Assembly (NCBI GenBank): GCA_010356995.1
Contig: ML996693.1
Span: 1,197,897-1,261,896, forward strand
Source: Trichodelitschia bisporula
Taxonomy: Eukaryota > Ascomycota > Dothideomycetes > Phaeotrichales > Phaeotrichaceae
Reading direction: 5' to 3'
DNA: 64,000 bases
Part shown: positions 35,389-45,217 of the stretch, in pieces
Layout of the letters: every line of letters begins with the position of its first letter
Position numbering within the stretch: position 1 is the first letter of the stretch
The notes under the pieces: generated by a model
Told to the model about the DNA's origin: nothing
The model's database searches: none
The model's input: only the letters and a program-made list of their open reading frames with translations
Translations under genes and position numbers: made by a program

Positions 35389-37016
35389 GGCGGTAGATGG
35401 TGAGCTAGCTTCACCCAAAACGAACTGTATGAACTGTAGTTTGCATGCGTATGGCGCTCAGAAATCAAGTTGTTTTCTAGGAAGTGAGCATGACCGATGA
35501 GCGTGATGCCGTTCTTGTGTTAACGGAGCAGCGGGAAGCAGAAAGCTAGTCACTGCTTCAGCTTTCGAAGCTGTACACAATGCAGTCCTGTGCACATGTG
35601 CTACTTGTTAATGGCGGGCCACCTTCGGGCAGAACTGGTGGAGCTCGGGGATTGGGATGAAGCTCGGATCACTTCCGTGTCTTTTTTTCGGAGCGGAAAA
35701 ACTTTACACCGAAAAAGGTTAGGTATTTCTTTCGCGACGCATCCCCGAAACCGAAACTTCTTCAACCACCAGCTTGCAGCTTTGCAGCTCCCACCCCACA
35801 GCCAGCGCTGGCCGCTGGCGACTGATTGTATCTGTCGCATCGAGGTAAGCAGATCGACTCTTCCTTTCACTACAATGATGAGGAGCAAAAACACGAACAA
35901 TCCAACTCCTATCAATCGTGAGGATCATAAGCTCTACAATCTCTCTGAACTGTCACGGCCCTCGATTTGTTCGTCACCCGCTGTGTTCCCCAGCTAACAG
36001 TGTACAGAAATTTCTCACTGTAGCACTGCGACGTGCCGACAAGACGCTGACCGCAGCGCCCTGCTGCAACTGCGCTCCCACAATCTCAAAAGGTACACAT
36101 TGCAATTTCTTTTCTCTCTGGGATGATGATAATGTGACATCGGAAAGGCATTCCTCGATCTGAATTCAATGTGGATCACGTCTTTAAAGTTTCAGCCTTG
36201 TCTGACCTCTGTCATTCTGCTTATCTTTGCACGTTCTTTGCGACCGTAGCTAACCACAAGCAGGTACATTTGCTCCTCTCCATCTCTCCAATATGACGAA
36301 ACTTGACGAACGGGCGGTCATACTGCGTTCTCCTCGGCCGCGTCCGCCAAACAGGACGTACAATCCTGGGGCGTGGGCTGGGGAAGAACTTGCTGAGAAC
36401 TCGTCAGCTGAACATTGGACACACCGCCATGGTGCTTGAACTATTGTGGGCAAAGCTGACCGGTTCAGGTACATGTGCTCGTCTTTTTCTTGGTTCCCAT
36501 CAATATGATGATCAACATTCACACTGTGTGATTGGACTGGCGTGTAAACGACGTCAGCTCCAAATGATCTTACAACACTGAAAATTCTGATTTAATGAGG
36601 TATGTTCGACCCCCAAGTCCAGGCCCGGGAATGACGCTAACTGTCGCAGCCTGATTTGATGGCTTTTGCCTTTTGCTGCTTCAATGTGTGGAGGCTAGCC
36701 GCTGACTATGTCGCATTCTAGGCAAGTTCGTCAGGTTGTGGGAGTTGTGCTTGAGAGCCTGTGGTAAGCCGCCCCTCTCCTTTTCCCCTCTAGCCTGATG
36801 AGATACACGAGACGCTGCGTTCTTCCTGAGTGCGCCGATGAAGAGACAACTCACCTTGGAGACCTGAATGCTACTGCTCCACTTGCTTTAAAAATCCGGT
36901 CGAGGCCCCGCTGACTGGTGACAGGACTCTGAAAATCGGCTCGGCCGATGTAGATAGCAATGTATACCCATGCAACCCGATTCTCTGAATGTGCGTGCTC
37001 CGACCATTAGTGACTA
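35389..37016. other. Convergent intergenic region, 1.6 kb
   Basis: This lies between the 3' ends of the aldo-keto reductase and the MT-A70 gene. It is lower in GC than its neighbours. I see no gene or clear repeat. Confidence 0.5.
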
Positions 37017-38393
37017 CTATATCCAGTAATTATCCCAATTGAACTTGAGTGCCTCGTTTCCCCACGAGCACCAGCCGGCGACGAGATGGCGTGCATAAAT
37101 TTCCCATGCATTATACCAGATGGGGCCCTCGCGCTCCGCGTACCCTGGCAGCAGTGGCTCGAGCAGCTCCTTGAGGCAGGGCTTGCGCGAGTGCAGGTCC
37201 GGCACACCAGCAATGACCCTTCGCGCCGGCTCCTCGCATGCTGGCGCGCCCTTGCGCCCGACAAGCAGCATCTCCCACGGGCATCTCCACGCGCCGTCGA
37301 GCGGCGTGACAGGCTCACCAGCTTCGGTTATCTTCACCCAAATCCACTCCTCGACCAATGTCACGCCCCAGGCATCGAATATGCCGTTCCGGCCGAGCAC
37401 GGAGTTACGCACAGCAGCCTTGTTCGTGATCCACACCGCCACTATCCCGTCTTTGACAGTAGACCATTGATAGGCCTGCGCCAGACCGACGAGTTCAGCG
37501 GTAAGGACATCAAGGGTGCGGGTTGTAGGGTAGGCGCTGCTGCGACCAGCGGACTTATTCGGCCAGGGCGGATCGAGGAGGAAGAGGCTGACTGATGCGC
37601 GATTGAGGTGCGGTGGATGTGATGGGATCGTGTGTAGCGTATGGGTTGTGAAGGGGGGAAGATGGAAGTTTATATGCTGGGGTCGCCACGTCGGGGTTGG
37701 GATGGAGATGTGCAGGGTGAGGGATTGCGGAGCGCTGGTCGCGTTGCTGTATGAGCCGGGGTAGTTGGAGCAGAAGAATGGAGGCGCGGGAGGCGCAGTG
37801 ATGGTGTATGTACGCGCTGGGACCGGGTTAATGGCACCGAACAGGAGGGCCGGGAGGCTGGCTTCTGTCTCGGTATCGGCTGGCTGGTTTGTCCGGCGGG
37901 GATGGCACCATGGCCCCGTGTGTTGGGAGCTGATGTCAGGCAGGGCCGCGCGGATTAGCGCGATGTAGATGTCCCGCTTTGGGCCGGAGTTTTGTGATGA
38001 GAGGCGCTCGCGCGCTGCTTCGCTTTTGGGTTCGGGAGTGGTGTAGGGTGCGGTTGGCGGGGGGCGGGAGAGGAGGTGCCGGGTTGCGGGGGCGTAGGGT
38101 GTGCCTTGTGCGTGGGCGATTGATGTCGGGATGTCGATGAGGGTGATTGTGTGGGAGGGGTTTTGGTAGAGGATTGGCGGAGGGAGAGGCATGGTGATAT
38201 TGAAGGGGAGGTAGGGAGAGGGTAGGTTTTGGGAGGTTGAGTTTACGATCTGGATGGTGTGGGAGAATTGCGTTTGGTGATTGTGAGTGTTGAGTGTCGT
38301 GGAGGGGTGTGGTTTGGGGATCTGAGGTGGTTGTCTGCTGGTGACGCAGATGCGGATTGAGGCTCGATCCCGGGTTTCCCAATTCGGCTGCAT
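37017..38393 (-). CDS. MT-A70 family N6-adenine methyltransferase, METTL4-like
   Basis: MT-A70 enzymes transfer a methyl group from SAM to the N6 of adenine; METTL4 relatives act on U2 snRNA m6Am and have been linked to DNA 6mA. This is one intronless frame of 458 residues. The catalytic DPPW motif sits in SLFLLDPPWPNKSAGRS at about residues 274-277. It is followed by GIVAVWITNKAA, the strand VTLVEEWIWVKITEAGEPV, WRCPWEMLLVGRK and a C-terminal HSRKPCLKELLEPLL with GWCSWGNEALKFN, which contributes SAM-binding residues. The N-terminal 230 residues are Pro/Ser/Thr-rich and weakly conserved in appearance. An in-frame ATG at 38192 (MPLPPPILYQNPS) is an alternative start. The DPPW type and the ending point to the METTL4 branch rather than Ime4/METTL3, which I infer from motif context. 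Confidence 0.88.
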   Translation of the reverse strand: MQPNWETRDRASIRICVTSRQPPQIPKPHPSTTLNTHNHQTQFSHTIQIVNSTSQNLPSPYLPFNITMPLPPPILYQNPSHTITLIDIPTSIAHAQGTPYAPATRHLLSRPPPTAPYTTPEPKSEAARERLSSQNSGPKRDIYIALIRAALPDISSQHTGPWCHPRRTNQPADTETEASLPALLFGAINPVPARTYTITAPPAPPFFCSNYPGSYSNATSAPQSLTLHISIPTPTWRPQHINFHLPPFTTHTLHTIPSHPPHLNRASVSLFLLDPPWPNKSAGRSSAYPTTRTLDVLTAELVGLAQAYQWSTVKDGIVAVWITNKAAVRNSVLGRNGIFDAWGVTLVEEWIWVKITEAGEPVTPLDGAWRCPWEMLLVGRKGAPACEEPARRVIAGVPDLHSRKPCLKELLEPLLPGYAEREGPIWYNAWEIYARHLVAGWCSWGNEALKFNWDNYWI

Positions 38394-39053
38394 GCTAATT
38401 TGGATCGAGATAGAGAGCCCGGACTAGCAGAAAGAAGCTTTGCCATTCACATGACGGACATTTTACTCCGTCAGTGTGGAGTATTAGCTTGTCCGATGCT
38501 ACCCGCCGTCAGGTGCCGAGGGGAAAGGTGAGGGGATCGCTGGTGGGGATTTACGGGCCGGGACGAAAAGGCGAAGCAGAGAAGCCGAAAGCGGAGAACA
38601 ATAAAGAAGAAAGCGAAGATGGATGAATCTCGTGAACGATACTTTATCAGGCAAACCGTCGTTGGTGTTGAGCATCCGGCTAGATCATTGTTCACTAGAT
38701 CATCGTCGTTGTGTAGAAGATCTCATGCCTATCTCCGTCTCACGTTCTCCATCTCCGTTCTCGGCAACCCGGCCGGCCTTTTCCAAGGGGTGAAGTCACT
38801 CGTCACTCCGCCCCCCCCGGCTCCCCCGACCCCCCGAGGTCAGTGCGCTGACGCAACCGTTCTCAACTCTTTTTCGCCATCCATCCGCAGCGCCAACCCG
38901 CTGCCAACCCTTCTCCACACGCTGCTTCTCCACTCCACCCAAACCTAGCGACTACATACCAAACATACTTCATGGCCAGCCCCAGTATCTCATTGCTGGC
39001 TTCCTTCGCGCTGAGGTAGTCTCCCCTGCGCCTCTTATCCGAGCGAGCGCGGG
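38394..39053. promoter_or_regulatory. Divergent promoter, MT-A70 / mitochondrial carrier
   Basis: 660 bp separate the two start codons. The region includes C-rich runs near 38811-38840 and no recognisable gene. Confidence 0.5.
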
Positions 39054-40354
39054 ATGCAAGACCGCCTCGCAGGGCATGAGCAGCACCTCCAGCCTCCGCC
39101 CTCCTCGACTCCTTCTCCTCAAATGTCCCACCTTGCCACAGGCACGGCGCCCGCCCAGGCAATTCCTCGCGAGCGCCGCACTCCCCGCGACCATGCCGTT
39201 TGTCCAACGGACGACGAGGCCATCGTGCCCAAGCAGCAACCCGCCGAGCGCAAGACGCTAAGCAAACAGAGCCCGGAATACATATGGAAGAGCGGAGTCG
39301 CGGGCGGGTTGGCGGGATGTGTGGTGAGTTGCCACGTGCGAGACGCGCGATTGCCATGCTGATGACGCAGGCCAAAACCGTGGTCGGTCCCCTTGACCGC
39401 GTCAAGATCCTTTTCCAGACTTCCAATCCCGAATTCGCGAAGTACACGGGCAAATGGTCTGGCGTGGCTGTTGCCATGCGCAGTATCTACGGCCAGGATG
39501 GTTTGCGCGGCTTGTTTCGCGGGCATTCGGCGACGCTGCTGCGTATTTTCCCCTATGCGGGCATCAAGTTCCTCGCCTACGAGCAGATCCGCGGCGTCAT
39601 TATTCCGCAGCACGAGTACGAGACACATATCCGCCGATTTGCCTCTGGCTCCCTTGCCGGTTGCGTTTCTGTATTCTTCACCTATCCTCTTGAGGTCATC
39701 CGCGTGCGCCTGGCCTTCGAAACGAGCCATGAGGGTCGCAGTACCCTCCCTGGAATTTGCCGTAAAATTTACAACGAGCGTCCGCGGTTACCGGCCACGG
39801 GACCGACTAGCATCGATACATCGTCCGTTGGGCGTGCTGCAGTTTCCTCACTAACCGCTTCAGCCAATGCCGCCGTCGGCGCTGCGCCGCAGTGGGGCCT
39901 GATGAACTTCTTCCGCGGCTTCACGCCTACACTGCTGGGCATGTTGCCCTATGCTGGATCCTCCTTCTTCGCCCACGACCTCGTCGGCGACATCCTCCGC
40001 ATGCCGCTGCTCGCACCCTCTACCACCTTGCCCGGTACGGCGGGGAGCAAGTCAGACCCACACAAGCCGGCGCAACTACGCTACTGGGCCGAGCTGATGG
40101 CGGGCGGCTTTGCGGGCTTCTTCAGTCAGACAGTGAGCTACCCACTCGAAGTCATTCGGCGGCGGATGCAAGTAGGCGGTGTGGTAGGCGACGGTCACCG
40201 ACTACGGATTGGGGAGGTTGTATCAAGGATATGGGCGGAGAGGGGGTGGAGGGGCTTTTTCGTTGGCTTGGGCATTGGGTATGTCAAGGTGGTTCCGCTG
40301 GCTGCGACGAGCTTTTTCGTATATGAGCGCGCGAAGTGGATGCTTGGGATTTAG
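39054..40354 (+). CDS. LEU5: Mitochondrial carrier, coenzyme A (Leu5/SLC25A16/42) type
   Basis: Carriers of this branch sit in the inner mitochondrial membrane and are needed for CoA accumulation in the matrix. The exons are 39054-39323 and 39371-40354 around a 47 bp intron, giving 417 residues. Three carrier repeats are visible, each with the Px(D/E)xx(K/R) signature: PLDRVK, PLEVIRVR and PLEVIRRR. They are accompanied by KSGVAGGLAGCV, FASGSLAGCVSVFFTYP and ELMAGGFAGFFSQTVSYP. The loop between repeats 1 and 2, with FQTSNPEFAKYTG and HSATLLRIFPYAGIKF, matches the CoA carrier branch. The long loop with SIDTSSVGRAAVSS is a fungal-type insertion. The intron splits GCV-AKTVVGPLDR, restoring the first repeat exactly. 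The substrate is inferred from the subfamily. Confidence 0.9.
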
Positions 40355-41027
40355 CGCTGCGTTGGGCTTGGGGCTTGGATGTGGGATAGACGGATGACCT
40401 GCGGAGGTGCTTGGCGTTTGGTTTGGGTGAGCTATTGCTAGTTGTAGATACCTCAGTGCATTTGAATTGAGATGTTGCATTCATTCGTACTCATCTCACG
40501 ATCTTCTCGCGTTCGGCTGATGTCGACCAAGCAGGAGCATTGATATGGGAAGAAGGGGCATACTACTCTCGGGAAGGAACATGATGCAATGTGCGCATAA
40601 GGGGAGGCAGGAGCATATGATGATACTTGGCATCATGTATACAGTCTTGGGCGGCTCTCGACTCTCTTCTTTGACTCCATCAAACCCTTCACTTCATACC
40701 GTAGCCATCGCACTTGTCAAGCCTATGTTCCATTAAGAGTGCATAACGACCAACGCCAACGCCAGTTACGTCACACATTGGGCGAGTAGAATACCCTAAT
40801 TTACAGCGACCGTCCCAGCCCAGCCAACCTCCCATCAACAAACGCCTGTCGAAGCGGGGCGGGGGCTCCAATCCAACCCGAAGCGGGGGGGTATCGTACA
40901 AGTACAGCCAAGAAAGCAAAGAGCGCCCTGTATATATCCGCCCATAGCCAAAAACCAGCACACCGATTACCGCATTATCCCATTGTCACTGTCGTTCCCG
41001 TTTTTGCGTCGCGTTTTCTGATCTTCT
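40355..41027. other. Convergent intergenic region with copy B of the dispersed repeat
   Basis: These 673 bp lie between the 3' ends of the carrier and the second Zn2Cys6 gene. They hold copy B of the repeat (40660-40741) and no gene. Confidence 0.55.
40660..40741 (+). repeat. Copy B of a short dispersed repeat
   Basis: It matches 6316-6410 in the same orientation, with blocks GACTCTCTTCTT, CTTCACTTCA, ACCGTAGCCAT, TGTCAA, CCTATG and CCATTA in the same order. It lies about 300 bp after the stop codon of the upstream gene, as copy A does. Confidence 0.6.
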
Positions 41028-43728
41028 TCAACTTGGCTTCGAGTTCGCGTTCTCAAAACCCTCCATCATCACCCCAGCCGCGCTCCAGTCGGGCATCGCA
41101 TCTAGCATGGCGCTCCAGTTTTGCTCCATCCCTTCTCCGCCCATCTGCCAGTTTGCATCGAAGACCTGCGTCTGCGCCGCAGCGCCTAGGACCGGCGCGC
41201 CGAAGGCTCCGCCCTGCGTCGTCACGAAGGTCGAGAACTCCGCCTCGGAAACACCATAGCTACCTTCCCCTACGCTGCTGAGGCTCGCGCGGCCCGTCGT
41301 CTGGGAGTTGTAGCCTACGAATCCGGTGGTATTAAACGACCCCGCATCTTCGCTCGGCGGTGTGAAGCTCGCGGACTGGCTCGTGCCGCTGCGACTTGAC
41401 GCGCTCCCCATGTTCGGACTGCGGTCCGCGTCGCTCATCGGGCTGTTACTATCCGACAGCGGAACGACGCGAGCACCACTGCTCCCCGCGCGGTACAGGT
41501 TCGGAGGACCAGCGGATTTCCCCCGGCTAGGCAGGGCGTAGGGATCAGCGAGGTAGGCCAGGGAGCTGGGGTCGATGTCGAGGTTTATATTCGCGCGGGC
41601 GGTGTGGAAGGGCGGGCCGGGGGAGTCGGTGGGCGGGGTTGGGAAGCCGTGGGGTGAAGTGGCGGTGGGGGTAGGCGCGTCGGTTGTGTCGCGGATGTTG
41701 ACTAGGGGGGAGCATTTTGAGGGGTCGAGGGGCTGGATGGGTGGTTAGTTTAGGGATGGGGAGGTGTGGGGAGGGGGGGACGCACGAGGCTGGTTTTGGT
41801 CATGTACCGCACGGACTCTCCGAAGCCTGATACTTCGAGGTCGACGTCTAGCTGCGCAATGAAGGATTCGGAGAGGGGATTGCGTCGTTTGAGGGCGTTC
41901 ATGGCGGCGAGGAGGAACTGCAACGAGGACATCATTTGCCCGTCGTTGGGGCGGAATTTGAGATACTGGATGAAGACGCGGTTGGCGACGTAGAGGGAGA
42001 AGGTCATGAAGGGGTGCATCTGGGCTGTGTTAGCTTCGATCTTTGTTTAATATATCGGAGCCTACTTACATTCCCGAGATCGAGGTGGCTGATCATGCGC
42101 ATTATGCGCGCTATCTCTGCTGCTGCTGTCACACATCGTACACGGCTTTCCGACGCTACGTTCGCTGGCAACCGGTGCTTGTCGGCCTTGAAGATGGCGG
42201 CCTGGTGCAGGCAAATGGCTGATGTGTGCATTAGCATGTTAGTGAAGATAGTGCTCGGGTTCGGCAACCCTGCGGGCAGGCGCATGGAGTCGGGCATGGA
42301 CAAGGCCGTGTGCGCGAGGATACCCTCCAGATCGCGATGCCGCTGCCAGAACTCGCCGTTCAGGTCATGGTCGTCGTTTGCCTTCGACGGCCGGTGCAGA
42401 TGTAGCAGGTTGCGCCCAAGCAGCACCGCCATGATGATCACGCCGGAGGTGCTGTGCAGCTGAGCGGCGCCCGTCGGCTTGAGCGCCTGCTCGAGAGAGA
42501 TAAGGGGCACAGGCGTGCCGCTTTCGAAGGACGCATCCGGCGCAGGCAGGTTAGTCATTATGTCGGTTTCATCGATAGTCATGGGCCACCCGGTGCCAAC
42601 ACTCGCATACCGGTCCTGACAAAACGCAATCCAAAACGTGCGTCTGCGCTCCTCGGCCTCAATCCAATCCTTCGCCGGCTGCAGACACTGCTTAACATCG
42701 AGCCCCACGCCATCGAGCCGCTGCAGGCCAAGCATCTGCGCCAACCGCACAGAGCGCCCGACGCTCATCCACGCGCGCGGAAAGTACATATTCCGGAACT
42801 CGTGCATGCTGACCAGCAGCCAGGCCTGGCAGTAGCCGACGTTGAGCAAGGACTCGCCGTGCCGCTTCATCTCGTCGTTGTGCAGGTACTTGCGCGCGCG
42901 CTGGTAGAAGGTGTCGGTCAGGGACTCGTACCGGTCTGTGAGAGAGGCGGCGTGGCACCAGACGGCGTAACGGAGGCTGATGGGTGGGCGCATGTGTGGT
43001 GCTAGGCTCATGGAGGCGAGGAAGCGGCCGCGGTGGATCATGGGGATGGCGGGGTGGATCTTTTGGAAGTAGACTTCGTTGCTTTTGGGATGTTAGAGGG
43101 TGATTGGAAGGGGTGCTGGGACGTACAGCTCGTTGATTGTGTCTTGCGGCGGGAGGGACTCTTCGAGTCCCATTCCTACTACTTCCCATGAGAAGGGATC
43201 TTCGGCTACTGTTTCGGCGGGTGCGTCTAGGAGGACGAAGTCTTGCTGCGATAGTGCCTCCCGGCCCATACCCATATCCGTGGGCACTGTTGGCGAGAAG
43301 GTATTCTCAACGGGCCGCGAGGCAAAGGCATTCTCAACGGGCGCCCGCGCGGTCGCGAGCACTGACGACGACTCAGGTTCCTGCGATTTGAGTAGAGTCT
43401 CGACTTGTTCTACGGAAGGTTAGTCACGCTCAGCACCCCCGATATATCACATACGCAGCCTCGCCTCGAGCAGCTTCACGTAGCCCCGCTTGGGCCCGCT
43501 CTTCTTGCGGACCTCATCATAGGTGCAATCATGGCTCAAGCGCTTGCAGGTGCCGCACGTCGGCCGGCAGCCGTCGCAGCGCAGCTTGCGCTTGCGGCAG
43601 AGGATGCAGGCGATGCGCTTCGTCTTGGGCTGGCCCTCGTTTGCGCCGACGGACCGCTCGGCGTCTTCGAGCGGCTGCGAGAGGTCGTTGAAGTAGTCTT
43701 CCTTTGCGGAGTCGGCCGACTCGGGCAT
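41028..43728 (-). CDS. Zn2Cys6 transcription factor
   Basis: This is a nuclear DNA-binding regulator of unknown targets. Five exons join in phase: 43728-43455, 43409-43127, 43081-42070, 42019-41786 and 41732-41028, giving 835 residues. The zinc cluster CX2CX6CX6CX2CX6C lies near residues 36-63 in RIACILCRKRKLRC and CGTCKRLSHDC. An extra Cys stands in the loop (DGCRPT), where many family members have another residue. KKSGPKRGYVKLLEARL and QQVETLLKSQE form a linker and dimerising coiled coil. The fungal-specific TF domain follows, with FQKIHPAIPMIHR, YCQAWLLVSMHEF and EERRRTFWIAFCQDRYAS. The C-terminus is Ser/Pro/Gly-rich and probably an activation region. An in-frame ATG at 43965 could add 79 residues; I prefer 43728 because the family-like sequence starts there. 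Confidence 0.9.
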
Positions 43729-45216
43729 CGTTTTCCAATCCGAGGGGCAGGTGCTTTGCGGATGCGGGTCACGGTGTGGGCGAGGACACGGAGTTCGGAA
43801 GGACGATGGGAGACGCGGAGTCGGGAGGTGGTGGGCGGCGGAGGGGTGTTTGTCCGTCGGGACAATTGAAACGGGTTGTTCGGTGGAGTTAACGGAGGGG
43901 AATTGGGAGGGGACAGACACGAGGAATCGGGAACGACAAAGGCTTTTTAAGAGGAAACTAAGCAAGAGCTTCCCCGAGAACTAATTATACAGCATCTCCC
44001 AACCAGTAAGTACGGAGTACGAACTTGTAGAACCGGGCCTGATGCGCTTCGAGGGGGTGGGAGAAAGAGATGAAGGTTTTGGTGGTGAATTAGGCATCCG
44101 CATTTACACCTCAGCGACTGGACCTTTTGGCCAGAAGCATGGACTTGACGCTCGGTGTTTACGGGGAGAAACGTCCGCGGGGAGTGGGGGAGTGGGCGTG
44201 TTTCCCTTTGGCACTCTCGGGGGCGCCGCCGCATCAACGCCCGGGCCCTCTTTTGGGCAAGTTACGAGGCGTAAGAGGGGCCGGTGGTTGGTCTGCTCGC
44301 CCAAGCCCTGCTCGCTTGGCCATCTGATAGGGCTCATCATCAATCATGGATCTGCGGTGCCTTTGCGTCTGCGTTTTCGATCTGCTTCTGCGGTGAGCTG
44401 GTTTGGAATGTGGTGAGTGGAGGGATGGGGGGAAGGGCATGCGGGCCATGCGGGAGGATTAAGTTCCAAGGCTAGAAGGGCTTGGTTTGGGGCGCCTTGC
44501 CCGCTCCTTGTTCGCTTCAGCAACTTCCTCCTTGTTGCTTACACCCCTTCGTTTGTCTTGAGGGCTCCAGTTCTCCCTTGCGGCGTCCTGTGACAGGGCG
44601 CAGAAGGGCTGCAGATTGTGTTCCATGCTTACAAATGCCGCGTCCACACTGTTCTCGTATTAGCTTGCAGATGACTCGATGATGCAGCCGGCATGCCGCT
44701 AGCTGGATTGGACCTGTCGGCTAGGTGTGGGTTCTCGGGAGGGCGCCGAGGGCTTCGGGTCCGAGGGGAACGGTGGGGTTGGAGGCTGGCGGGGCATCGG
44801 GCGTTCGGTCGATGATTGAGGTTTGAGGCTGGAGAGAGGAATTGGAATAATGCCTAAATGTGAGGAAAGCCGATATACGAGCGGAGGTCGTTGATGGAGA
44901 TGGTGAGACGGAGGAAGAACATACGGGGAGTGGGGCAGTGGGACCAGCGGTGGAGGAGATTGTGGGGGACAAACCCCGGCGGACGGAGATAGGATAGATA
45001 AGATTAGATGAAACGATAATCTGATTAGATCTTTTCCCATTTTCTTAGATAAGATGGAATGGATGAGTGGCTGTCTGATCGACATACTTTTTGCCTTGCT
45101 TCTGTCCTCAACCTCTCGTATCCTCAACTCTCACATCCCTCCACCCACTTCTCCACCGCCATGGTCAATCCCTTCCGAAGCAGTCCCCTGCACATAGCCA
45201 CAATGCCCATGCGATA
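43729..45216. promoter_or_regulatory. Divergent promoter, Zn2Cys6 gene / NPR3
   Basis: This 1.5 kb is shared by two divergent genes. The left part could be 5' coding sequence if the regulator starts at 43965. The right end holds the NPR3 uORF (45161-45217). I see no other gene. Confidence 0.5.
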
Positions 45217-45217
45217 A
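45161..45217 (+). promoter_or_regulatory. NPR3 upstream ORF overlapping the start codon (TAATG)
   Basis: ATG 45161, in the strong context CCGCCATGG, opens 18 codons with two further in-frame ATGs (45203, 45209). It ends at TAA 45215-45217, whose last A is the first base of the NPR3 ATG. Such stop-start overlap fits termination and re-initiation, or repression of the main frame. That the uORF is translated is an inference. Confidence 0.6.
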
